From Streptomyces marinisediminis (GTDB lineage: Bacteria > Actinomycetota > Actinomycetes > Streptomycetales > Streptomycetaceae), in contig NZ_JAPKFL010000001.1 of NCBI RefSeq assembly GCF_026262575.1, positions 248,001 through 312,000 of the forward strand: 64,000 bases of DNA, in the 5' to 3' direction. The notes under the pieces are model-generated. The model did no database searches, was not told where the DNA came from, and worked only from the letters and a program-made list of their open reading frames with translations. Position numbers and translations under genes: made by a program. Positions 17,801 to 26,243 of this stretch are shown here, piece by piece; the stretch's first letter is position 1, and each line of letters starts with the position of its first letter.

Positions 17801-18393
17801 TGGGCAAGGTCAACCCGCTGGCGCTGGAGGAGTTCGCCGCGCTGGAGGAGCGCCACCAGTTCCTCAGCGAGCAGCTCGACGACCTGAAGAAGACGCGCGC
17901 GGATCTGCTCCAGGTGGTCCGCGACGTCGACGAGCGGGTGCGGCAGGTGTTCACCGAGGCGTTCCACGACACCGCCCGCCAGTTCGAGGGCGTCTTCGCG
18001 CGGCTCTTCCCCGGCGGCGACGGCCGCCTGGTGCTCACCGACCCGGAGGACATGCTCACCACCGGCGTCGACGTCGAGGCCCGGCCGCCCGGCAAGAAGG
18101 TCAAGCGCCTGTCGCTGCTGTCGGGGGGCGAGCGGTCGCTGACCGCCGTCGCCCTGCTCGTGTCGATCTTCAAGGCGCGGCCCAGCCCGTTCTACGTGAT
18201 GGACGAGGTGGAGGCCGCGCTGGACGACACCAACCTCCAGCGGCTGATCCGGATCATGAAGGAGCTCCAGGAGAGCTCGCAGCTCATCGTCATCACGCAC
18301 CAGAAGCGCACGATGGAGGTCGCCGACGCGCTCTACGGCGTCTCCATGCAGGGGGACGGCGTCTCGAAGGTGATCAGCCAGCGCCTGGCGTGA
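14824..18393 (+). CDS. smc: Chromosome segregation protein SMC
   Basis: SMC is the ATPase core of the bacterial condensin that compacts and segregates chromosomes. The 1189-residue protein shows Walker A GPNGSGKSN at residues 31-39, a long Ala/Glu/Arg coiled coil at about 165-500, a hinge at about 505-660, a second coiled coil at about 660-1030, the ABC signature LLSGGERSLTAVAL near 1097 and Walker B FYVMDEVEAALDD near 1122. The N-terminus VHLKSLTLRGFKSFA from GTG 14824 is canonical. The leader lacks a ribosome site. In S. coelicolor Smc is needed for accurate DNA segregation during sporulation. Its partners ScpA and ScpB are not in the window. Confidence 0.97.
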   Translation: MHLKSLTLRGFKSFASATTLRFEPGITCVVGPNGSGKSNVVDALSWVMGEQGAKSLRGGKMEDVIFAGTAGPHGRPALGRAEVSLTIDNADGALPIEYAEVTITRIMFRNGGSEYQINGDTCRLLDIQELLSDSGIGREMHVIVGQGQLDGVLHADPTGRRAFIEEAAGVLKHRKRKEKALRKLDAMQANLARVQDLTDELRRQLKPLGRQAAAARRAAVIQADLRDARLRLLADDLVALESALRAEIADEAALKERKDAAEAALAEAQRHEHALEEQVRRLTPRLTRAQQTWYELSQLAERVRGTISLADARVTSARAAPPEERRGRDPEELEREADRVREQEAELEAALEAASRALEDTADHRAELERRLADEERALKDAAREIAQRREELARLGGQASAARSKAASAQAEIDRLSAARDDATARAAAAQEEYEALRAEVGGMDEGDAELAARHEAARAELADAESALNAARDALSDAERERAATAARRDALALGLRRKDGTGALLAARDRLTGLLGPAAELLSVHPGYEVPVAAALGAAADAVAVAGPGAAAEALRLLRKQDGGRAVLLVGGAPDPAGAAAEPTAPEPAAAALVRGPQELLPAVRRLLHRVVVVDTLADAEDLVRRRPELTAVTAEGDLLGAHVAHGGSAGAPSLLETQAAVDEAGAALERLDARCAELGRARERAAARRGECAAAVEELGRRRSTADREKSAVAARLGRLSGQARGAAEEAERCESAVARAEESLVRATAHAAELSERLEVAQEAADGLEEPDTAVRDRLAADGANARQTEMEARLQVRTHEERVKALAGRADGLDRAARAEREARARAERRRARLRHEAEVAAAVADGARQVLAHVEVSLGRAEEERAEAERARAERDSALTAARARGRELSAELDKLTDSVHRGEVLGAEKRLRVEQLQHRALEELGVEPGVLVAEYGPDQPVPPSPPAEGEELPQDPEHPRNRPVPFDRAEQEKRLRAAERAYQKLGKVNPLALEEFAALEERHQFLSEQLDDLKKTRADLLQVVRDVDERVRQVFTEAFHDTARQFEGVFARLFPGGDGRLVLTDPEDMLTTGVDVEARPPGKKVKRLSLLSGGERSLTAVALLVSIFKARPSPFYVMDEVEAALDDTNLQRLIRIMKELQESSQLIVITHQKRTMEVADALYGVSMQGDGVSKVISQRLA

Positions 18394-18548
18394 GGCCCGC
18401 CGACGGCCGCCCGGGGCCCACCGGCGGCTCCCGCGGGGCCCCTTGGCGGCCGCCCGCGGGGACGAGCGCCCGCACGGCCCGCCGCCATACTTAACTATCT
18501 GAATCCTTGGGCGGAGGCGGTAGGGAGAGACCCGTTCATCACAGGGTA

Positions 18549-18576
18549 TTGACTTCGACATGTGAATGCATAGTCT
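18549..18576 (+). promoter_or_regulatory. Near-consensus promoter of glcP
   Basis: TTGACT (18549-18554), a 16-bp spacer, and TAGTCT (18571-18576) form one of the best vegetative promoters in the window. It lies in a locally AT-richer stretch about 112 bp before the glcP GTG. This implies a leader of roughly 100 nt. Confidence 0.75.
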
Positions 18577-18687
18577 CGTGCGAGGTCGCTCTTTCGTTCA
18601 GCCGGTGGCGCGCGGTCAGGTAGGCGCCGCCGGGGAGGGCGGCTACCCCCACCCCGGCACCGTCGCCGGGCCCCGCAGGAGACCACC

Positions 18688-20109
18688 GTGACCCGCACCG
18701 AGCAGGAGACACCGGGAGCCACCGGACGGCCCCCGAAGCTCACCTTCGTCATCTTCATCGCCGCGTCCGCCGCCATGGGCGGCTTCCTCTTCGGCTACGA
18801 CAGCGCCGTCATCAACGGCGCCGTCGAGGGCGTCCGGGGCAGGTTCGCCGTGGGCGACGCCACCCTGGGCGCGGTCATCGCCATCGCGCTGCTCGGCGCC
18901 GCACTGGGCGCCATGGTCGCAGGGCGGCTGGCCGACCGGCTCGGGCGGCTGCGCGTCATGCAGCTCGCCGCCCTGTCCTTCGCCCTGAGCGCGATCGGCT
19001 CCATGCTGCCGTTCAGCCTGTGGGACCTGGCCGCCTGGCGTGTGCTGGGCGGCTTCGCCATCGGCATGGCGTCCGTCATCGCCCCCGCCTACATCGCCGA
19101 GGTGGCCCCGGCCGCGTACCGGGGACGGCTGGCCTCCTTCCAGCAGGCCGCGATCGTGCTGGGCATCGCGACCTCGCAACTGGTGAACTTCGGCCTGCTC
19201 ACCCTGGCCGACGGCGACCAGCGCGGCGACCTGCTCGGCCTGGAGGCGTGGCAGGTCATGCTGGGCGTGGAGGTGCTGCCCGCCCTCGTCTACGGCCTGC
19301 TCGCCCTGCGCATCCCCGAGTCCCCGCGCTACCTGGTGGCCCAGGGGCGCACCGAGGACGCCCAGGCCGTGCTCACCCAGGTCGAGCCCGCCCGCACCGA
19401 CGTGGCCGCCGAGGTCTCCCGCATCGCCGCCCAGATGCGCCGCGAGCGCAAGCCGAGCCTGAAGGACCTCACCGGCGGCCGGTTCGGGCTGCTGCCCATC
19501 GTCTGGGTCGGCATCGGCCTGTCGGTGTTCCAGCAGCTCGTCGGCATCAACGTGATCTTCTACTACAGCTCCTCGCTGTGGCAGTCCGTCGGCATCGACC
19601 CGACCGGCTCGTTCTTCTACTCCTTCACCACCTCGATCATCAACATCGTGGGCACCGTGATCGCGATGGTCCTGGTGGACCGCCTCGGCCGCAAGCCGCT
19701 CGCGCTCATCGGCTCGGTCGGCATGTCGGTCTCCCTGGCCGTGCTGGCCTGGGCGTTCTCGTTCAAGACGGGCGTGGGCGAGGACGTCACCCTGCCCGAC
19801 GCGCAGGGCACCGTCGCCCTCCTCGCCGCCCACTCGTTCGTGCTCTTCTTCGCGCTCTCGTGGGGCGTCGTCGTCTGGGTGCTGCTCGGCGAGATGTTCC
19901 CCAACCGCATGCGAGCCGCCGCGCTCGGTGTGGCGGCGGGCGCGCAGTGGGTCACCAACTGGCTGATCACCGCCAGCTTCCCGTCGCTGTCCGGCTGGAA
20001 CCTGTCCGGTTCCTACGTGATCTACACCGTCTTCGCCGTGCTCTCCATCCCGTTCATCCTCAAGTGGGTGCCGGAGACGAAGGGCAAGGCGTTGGAGGAG
20101 ATGGGCTAA
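18688..20109 (+). CDS. glcP: MFS sugar transporter, glucose permease type
   Basis: The 473-residue protein is a major facilitator of the sugar porter family, probably a proton symporter in the cytoplasmic membrane. Twelve hydrophobic segments are readable. Family motifs are RLADRLGRLRVM in loop 2-3, PAYIAEVAPAAYRGRL after helix 4, PESPRYL at the end of the first half, VDRLGRKPLAL in loop 8-9 and PETKG at the C-terminus. In S. coelicolor the glucose permease gene glcP1 lies at this position next to smc, which supports glucose as substrate; the inference rests on synteny. GTG 18688 is preceded by AGGAG. The promoter upstream is strong, consistent with high expression. Confidence 0.88.
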   Translation: MTRTEQETPGATGRPPKLTFVIFIAASAAMGGFLFGYDSAVINGAVEGVRGRFAVGDATLGAVIAIALLGAALGAMVAGRLADRLGRLRVMQLAALSFALSAIGSMLPFSLWDLAAWRVLGGFAIGMASVIAPAYIAEVAPAAYRGRLASFQQAAIVLGIATSQLVNFGLLTLADGDQRGDLLGLEAWQVMLGVEVLPALVYGLLALRIPESPRYLVAQGRTEDAQAVLTQVEPARTDVAAEVSRIAAQMRRERKPSLKDLTGGRFGLLPIVWVGIGLSVFQQLVGINVIFYYSSSLWQSVGIDPTGSFFYSFTTSIINIVGTVIAMVLVDRLGRKPLALIGSVGMSVSLAVLAWAFSFKTGVGEDVTLPDAQGTVALLAAHSFVLFFALSWGVVVWVLLGEMFPNRMRAAALGVAAGAQWVTNWLITASFPSLSGWNLSGSYVIYTVFAVLSIPFILKWVPETKGKALEEMG

Positions 20110-20135
20110 CCCGACCCCGCCGCCCCTCTCCGCAC

Positions 20136-20168
20136 CGCCGCCCCGGCTCGCCCCGAGCCGGGGCGGCG
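20136..20168 (+). terminator. Strong hairpin terminator after glcP
   Basis: A perfect 15-bp stem (20136-20150 with 20154-20168) closes a CCC loop, starting 27 bp after the glcP stop. It separates glcP from ftsY. Confidence 0.85.
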
Positions 20169-20226
20169 CTGTGCCGGGCCGATGGCCGATACTGGTCAGG
20201 CCCGCGACTCCGACCCTAGGAAACCC

Positions 20227-21435
20227 ATGGAAATCGTCATCCTCCTCGTCGTCATCGCCGTGGTCGTCCTCGGCGCCATCAGCGGGCTCGTGGTCAGCGG
20301 GCGCCGCAAGAAGGAGGTGCCGCCCCCGGAGTCCGGCGCGCCGACGATCACCGCTCCGCCGACCGAGCCCCACGTGGGCGAGGAGGCCGAGGGCACGCCC
20401 GAGGCGCCCGGGCGCACCATCGACGAGGTGGGGCTGCCCGGGGTCACCGAGGCCCCGCCGGTCATCGAGGAACCGGCGCCGCCCGCCGTGGAGCTGGAGA
20501 CGCCCGAGCCCTCCGCCGGCCGCCTCGTGCGGCTCCGGGCCCGGCTCTCCCGCTCCCAGACCACCCTCGGCAAGGGCCTGCTGTCCCTGCTCTCCCGGGA
20601 CCACCTGGACGAAGACACCTGGGAGGAGATCGAGGACACGCTGCTCACCGCCGACGTCGGCGTCGCCTCGACCCAGGAGCTGGTCGAACGGCTCCGGGAG
20701 CGCGTGCGCGTCCTGGGCACCCGCAGCCCCGAGGAGCTGCGCACCCTGCTGCGCGAGGAGCTGCTGACGCTCGTCGGGCCCGACCTGGACCGCACCGTGC
20801 ACACCGAGACCTCCGGCGCGGCGGACCGGCCCGGCGTCGTGCTCGTCGTCGGCGTCAACGGCACCGGGAAGACGACCACCACCGGCAAGCTCGCCCGGGT
20901 CCTCGTCGCCGACGGGAAGTCCGTGGTCCTCGGCGCCGCCGACACCTTCCGCGCCGCCGCCGCCGACCAACTGCAGACCTGGGGCGAGCGGGTCGGTGCG
21001 CGCACCGTGCGCGGCCCGGAGGCCGGCGACCCCGCCTCCGTCGCCTTCGACGCCGTCAAGGAGGGCACCGCCGAGGGCGCCGACGTGGTGCTCGTCGACA
21101 CCGCGGGGCGGCTGCACACCAAGACCGGGCTCATGGACGAGCTGGGCAAGGTCAAGCGCGTCGTCGAGAAGCAGGGCCCGGTGGACGAGGTGCTGCTCGT
21201 GCTCGACGCCACCACGGGGCAGAACGGGCTCGTGCAGGCCCGCGTCTTCGCCGAGGTCGTCGACATCACCGGCATCGTGCTGACCAAGCTCGACGGCACG
21301 GCCAAGGGCGGCATCGTCGTCTCCGTCCAGCGCGAGCTGGGCGTCCCCGTGAAGCTCATCGGTCTGGGCGAGGGCCCGGACGACCTGGCCCCGTTCGAGC
21401 CCGAGGCCTTCGTCGACGCCCTCCTCGGCGACTAG
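20227..21435 (+). CDS. ftsY: Signal recognition particle receptor FtsY
   Basis: FtsY docks SRP-ribosome complexes at the membrane. The 402-residue protein begins with a hydrophobic segment (residues 3-22, IVILLVVIAVVVLGAISGLV), as in other actinobacterial FtsY proteins that carry a membrane anchor. A Pro/Glu/Ala-rich acidic linker follows (about 30-95), then the N domain (about 100-190) and the GTPase G domain. G1 GVNGTGKTTTTGKL is near residue 213, DTAGR near 294, and TKLDGTAKGG near 354. ATG 20227 is preceded by AGGAAA; the upstream in-frame ATG 20182 would put charged residues before the anchor. It pairs functionally with ffh at 28.9 kb. Confidence 0.95.
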   Translation: MEIVILLVVIAVVVLGAISGLVVSGRRKKEVPPPESGAPTITAPPTEPHVGEEAEGTPEAPGRTIDEVGLPGVTEAPPVIEEPAPPAVELETPEPSAGRLVRLRARLSRSQTTLGKGLLSLLSRDHLDEDTWEEIEDTLLTADVGVASTQELVERLRERVRVLGTRSPEELRTLLREELLTLVGPDLDRTVHTETSGAADRPGVVLVVGVNGTGKTTTTGKLARVLVADGKSVVLGAADTFRAAAADQLQTWGERVGARTVRGPEAGDPASVAFDAVKEGTAEGADVVLVDTAGRLHTKTGLMDELGKVKRVVEKQGPVDEVLLVLDATTGQNGLVQARVFAEVVDITGIVLTKLDGTAKGGIVVSVQRELGVPVKLIGLGEGPDDLAPFEPEAFVDALLGD

Positions 21436-21529
21436 GGCGGCTCCCGGGCGGGGGCCTGCCGGGGCCCGGGGCGCGCCTGCCCGCGGACGGCCCACGCGGG
21501 GCGGGGCGCGCGGGGTCCGCCCCGCGTCG

Positions 21530-22213
21530 TCACACGCGGGGGCGGGCCAGCGCGGCCAGGGTGCCCAGGAGCAGTCGGGCCTGCGGCGGTCGCGCGCCCG
21601 CCGCGTCCAGCGTCGGCGGCCGCAGCCACCGCACCGCCCCCAGCCCGCCGAAGTCGGAGGGCGGCGCGGTGATGTGCTCGCCCTGGCCCAGACAGCGCAG
21701 GTCCAGCCCGGAGTCGTCCCAGCCCAGCCGGTACAGCAGGCGCGGCAGCTCCGCCGCCGCGCCCGGCGCGACCAGGAACCACGCGCGTCCGTGCGGCGCG
21801 ACGGCGACCGGGCCGACGGGCAGCCCCATCCGCTCCAGCCGCACCAGCGCCCGGCGGCCGGCCTCCTCGGCCACCTCCAAGACGTCGAACGTGCGCCCCG
21901 TGGGCAGCAGCAGCGCCGCGCCGGGAACCCGGCTCCACGCCTCGCTCGCCTCCCGCAGCGTCGCGCCCGCCGGAACCTCCAGCGTGGCGTCCAGCGGATG
22001 CGCGCCGGGCGCGGGGCACACCGGCGAGCCGCAGGAGCACTCGGCGCCGCCGGGCCCGCCCAGCGCGCGCGTGCCCGGGACGACCGCCCAGCCCCACAGA
22101 CCGGTGTACTCGGCCACGGCCGTACCCGCGGCGCTCCTGCCGTGCCGCCGACCGCGGCGCGCGGTCAGCCGCAGTTCCCGGAACTCCCGCATGCCGCCGA
22201 TCGTGAAGCCCAT
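21530..22213 (-). CDS. Prim-Pol-like (bifunctional primase/polymerase N-terminal) protein, probably inactive
   Basis: The 227-residue protein resembles the archaeo-eukaryotic primase-type Prim-Pol N-terminal domain. The cysteine/histidine block CSCGSPVCPAPGAHPLD (about residues 63-79) matches the family's C-x-C...C...GxHP element. The expected acidic motif appears as FDVLEV, and the Gly-Gly-x-His motif of active enzymes appears as HGRAWFLV, without the histidine, so catalysis is doubtful. The ATG (minus strand, 22213) is preceded by GGAGGGGG. The gene is divergent from nsdA across a 316-bp region. I recall homologues at this place in many Streptomyces annotated as primase/polymerase; the real role is unknown. 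Confidence 0.78.
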   Translation of the reverse strand: MGFTIGGMREFRELRLTARRGRRHGRSAAGTAVAEYTGLWGWAVVPGTRALGGPGGAECSCGSPVCPAPGAHPLDATLEVPAGATLREASEAWSRVPGAALLLPTGRTFDVLEVAEEAGRRALVRLERMGLPVGPVAVAPHGRAWFLVAPGAAAELPRLLYRLGWDDSGLDLRCLGQGEHITAPPSDFGGLGAVRWLRPPTLDAAGARPPQARLLLGTLAALARPRV

Positions 22214-22529
22214 ACCCCCTCCAACGGGTCCGCCGGGCCGATGGTTACGCCGCTCGCAGGCCCGGATACGCAGCGCGGTCACCTGTTCGCGCGCCCCCGC
22301 CACGCGTCACCCGACCGGGTGGTGATGTCCGTATGCCAAGTGATAGCGAACGAGGGCGCCGATAGGTTCTGGCGCGGGGGTGGCGAATGGTGGCGATTGT
22401 GCGAAGGTCCTCGCCGCGACGGTGATCGCCGGATTACTTTCGGTGCACGCAGTGACCGTGCAGACCACACGGCTGTGAGTATGACGGGGGCATGGCTCGC
22501 GGCCGTGTCAGGACATAGGGGGCCAACTC
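22214..22529. other. Divergent promoter region between Prim-Pol-like gene and nsdA
   Basis: Noncoding. The middle (22321-22450) is relatively AT-rich and must hold promoters for both genes. TANNNT-like hexamers are present, such as TAGGTT near 22364, but none has a convincing -35. Both genes have strong ribosome sites at its ends (GGAGGGGG on the minus strand, AGGGGG before nsdA). Confidence 0.4.
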
Positions 22530-24032
22530 GTGGGCGGCAACGCAAGCAGTGGCGCAACGACCGGAACCACTGACAAGCGGCCGAACGAACGGCTGGGCTC
22601 GTGGTTCGCCCGCAGCGGCTGGTCGAAGGGCGAGCTGGCCCGGCAGGTCAACCGCCGGGCCCGCGAGATGGGCGCACACCACGTGAGCACCGACACCTCC
22701 CGGGTGCGGCGCTGGCTGGACGGGGAGCAGCCGCGCGAACCGATTCCCCGCATCCTCTCGGAGCTGTTCTCCCAGCGGTTCGGCTGCGTCGTGGCCGTCG
22801 AGGAGCTGGGGCTGCGCCAGCCCCGGCAGAGCGCGGGCGCCTCCGGCATCGACCTGCCGTGGGCCGGGCCGCAGACCGCCGAGCTGATCAGCGAGTTCTC
22901 CCGCAGCGACCTGATGCTCGGCCGCCGCGGCTACCTCGGCACCTCGCTGGCGATGTCGGCCGGCCCCGCGCTCATCGAGCCCATGCAGCGCTGGCTGGTG
23001 CCCGCCCCGGGGGTACCCGCCGAGCCCGGTGGGCCCGCCCAGGGCGGCGCGTCGCGTCCCCTGGCCCTCTCCTCGCCGGAGCTGGCGATGCTGGAGGACA
23101 CCACGCGCATGTTCCGCGAGTGGGACGCCCAGTGCGGGGGCGGCCTGCGGCGCAAGGCCGTCGTCGGGCAGCTCCACGAGGTCACCGATCTGCTCCAGGA
23201 GGCGCGCGACGCCGAGATGCGCCGCCGCCTGTTCTCCGTCACCGCCCAGCTCGCGGAGCTGGCCGGGTGGATGAGCTACGACGTCGGCATCCAGCCCACC
23301 GCGCAGAAGTACTTCGTCCTCGCCCTGCACGCGGCCAAGGAGGCCGGGGACCGCCCGTTCGGCTCGTACGTGCTGTCCAACATGGCCCGTCAGATGATCC
23401 ACCTCGGCCGCCCCGACGACGCGCTGGAACTGCTCCACCTCGCCCAGTACGGCAGCCGGGACGGCGCGACGCCCCGCACCCAGGCGATGCTCTACGCGAT
23501 GGAGGCCCGCGCGTACGCCAACCTGGGCCAGCCCAAGCAGTGCCACCGCGCGGTGAAGCTGGCCGACGAGACCTACGCCGAGACCGACCCGGCGCACGAC
23601 GGGGACCCGCACTGGATCACCTTCTTCTCCGAGGCCGAGCTGAACGCCGAGAACGCCCACTCCTACCGGGACCTGGCCTACGTCGCCGGGCGCAGCCACA
23701 CCTACGCCAGTCTCGCCCAGGAGCCGATGGAGAAGGCGGTGCGGCTGTTCGCCCAGGAGTGCGCGGGGGAGCAGGGCCACCACCGCAGCTACGCGCTGAA
23801 CCTGGTGGGGCTGGCCACCGTCCACCTGCTCCAGAAGGAGCCCGAGCAGTGCGCGGTCCGGGCCGAGGAGGCGATCGCGGTGGCCCAGCGGCTGCGCTCG
23901 GAGCGGGTCAACACCCGCATCCGCAAGACGGTGGCCAACGCCCGCCGCGAGTACGGGGACGTGGCCCGGGTCGTCGCCCTGGCCGAGCGGCTGCCGGGCG
24001 AGCTGCCCGCCGCGGAGGCCACGGCGGTGTGA
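22530..24032 (+). CDS. nsdA: Negative regulator NsdA (HTH plus TPR-like repeats)
   Basis: NsdA is a Streptomyces protein whose loss in S. coelicolor increases antibiotic production and sporulation; the name reflects negative control of differentiation. The product is 500 residues, the length I recall for the S. coelicolor protein. Residues about 17-75 look like a helix-turn-helix module (SKGELARQVNRRAREMG, then STDTSRVRRWLDGEQPREP). Residues about 200-500 form helical repeats like TPRs, with a run of AMEARAYANLGQPKQC type. No TTA codon stands out. GTG 22530 is preceded by AGGGGG. It is monocistronic, divergent from the Prim-Pol-like gene. How it acts on its targets is not visible from sequence. 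Confidence 0.9.
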   Translation: MGGNASSGATTGTTDKRPNERLGSWFARSGWSKGELARQVNRRAREMGAHHVSTDTSRVRRWLDGEQPREPIPRILSELFSQRFGCVVAVEELGLRQPRQSAGASGIDLPWAGPQTAELISEFSRSDLMLGRRGYLGTSLAMSAGPALIEPMQRWLVPAPGVPAEPGGPAQGGASRPLALSSPELAMLEDTTRMFREWDAQCGGGLRRKAVVGQLHEVTDLLQEARDAEMRRRLFSVTAQLAELAGWMSYDVGIQPTAQKYFVLALHAAKEAGDRPFGSYVLSNMARQMIHLGRPDDALELLHLAQYGSRDGATPRTQAMLYAMEARAYANLGQPKQCHRAVKLADETYAETDPAHDGDPHWITFFSEAELNAENAHSYRDLAYVAGRSHTYASLAQEPMEKAVRLFAQECAGEQGHHRSYALNLVGLATVHLLQKEPEQCAVRAEEAIAVAQRLRSERVNTRIRKTVANARREYGDVARVVALAERLPGELPAAEATAV

Positions 24033-24111
24033 GGCCACGGCGTGGTGTGTGGCCACGGCCCGGTGCGCGGTCGCCGGGACGCGGCGGGGCGGGTGGAGGT
24101 GTGGACCCGCC

Positions 24112-24204
24112 CCGCGGTGTGTGGTGGGCGGGTGCGAGTCCACCGCGGCGTGTGGTGGGCGGGCTTGATCCCGCCGCGGTGTGCGGCCGACGGGCGTGGG
24201 TCCA
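24112..24204. repeat. 31-bp imperfect tandem repeat, three copies plus a partial
   Basis: Units start at 24112, 24143 and 24174, each exactly 31 bp and each opening with CCGCGGYGTG. A partial fourth follows at 24205, and the 31 bp before 24112 show weaker similarity. Several units contain a GTCCACCGCGG junction. The array is noncoding and lies between nsdA and amtB, upstream of the GlnR box. Confidence 0.75.
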
Positions 24205-24408
24205 CCGCGGCGTCGGCCGCCGGGGCGGGCCGCCCGTCCGGTGGGCCCGCCGGGGCGGGGGGCCGCGGTGGGCGACGGCCGATCACGCGGCGGCGGTCCA
24301 CCGACGAACGGGGCGCCGGTGCGGACGCCGCCGTCCCCGGCGAGCGGCGCCCGCGGTCCGGGCCGCCCGGAGCGGCGTTCATCCGCGCGTAACACGCCCG
24401 GCCCACCC

Positions 24409-24446
24409 GTCACGGCGCCGAAACGGCGCGCGGCGCCACCGGAAAC
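24409..24446 (+). promoter_or_regulatory. GlnR-binding sites upstream of amtB
   Basis: GTCAC (24409-24413), 6 bp, GAAAC (24420-24424) matches the actinomycete GlnR box GTnAC-n6-GAAAC. A second GAAAC half-site follows exactly 22 bp later (24442-24446), the spacing of adjacent GlnR boxes. An additional GTAAC lies at 24389-24393. If the -10 is CAGTCT at 24457-24462, the array is centred near -41, suitable for activation under nitrogen limitation. Confidence 0.8.
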
Positions 24447-24521
24447 GGGGCTTGAGCAGTCTGGGGCCTTCCCAAGCCCCCAGATCCGCCGCACGGGTCG
24501 TGACTCGAGGAGACGTCCACA

Positions 24522-26137
<1,616 letters not shown>

Positions 26138-26149
26138 CCGGCCGGGCCC

Positions 26150-26182
26150 GCCGGGGCGGCGCACACGGCCGACCGCCCCGGC
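26150..26182 (+). terminator. Hairpin between glnK and glnD
   Basis: A 10-bp perfect stem (26150-26159 with 26173-26182) and a 13-nt loop lie in the glnK-glnD gap. It could be a partial terminator or a processing site that lowers glnD expression relative to amtB-glnK. No T-tract follows. Confidence 0.4.
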
Positions 26183-26243
26183 GCCCCGGCCCCGCGTGCC
26201 GCCCACACCGCGGCCACCCACGCAGCAGACGACGGGAGCGCAC

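Noticed and set aside
15424-18561. Minus-strand open frame of 1045 codons opposite smc
   Set aside because: High-GC shadow: smc on the plus strand has all ATPase motifs and long coiled coils; the minus frame has no motif and unusual composition.
24042-24392. Small plus-strand ORF across the 31-bp repeats before amtB
   Set aside because: Composition follows the repeats, and the frame is not supported by codon bias.
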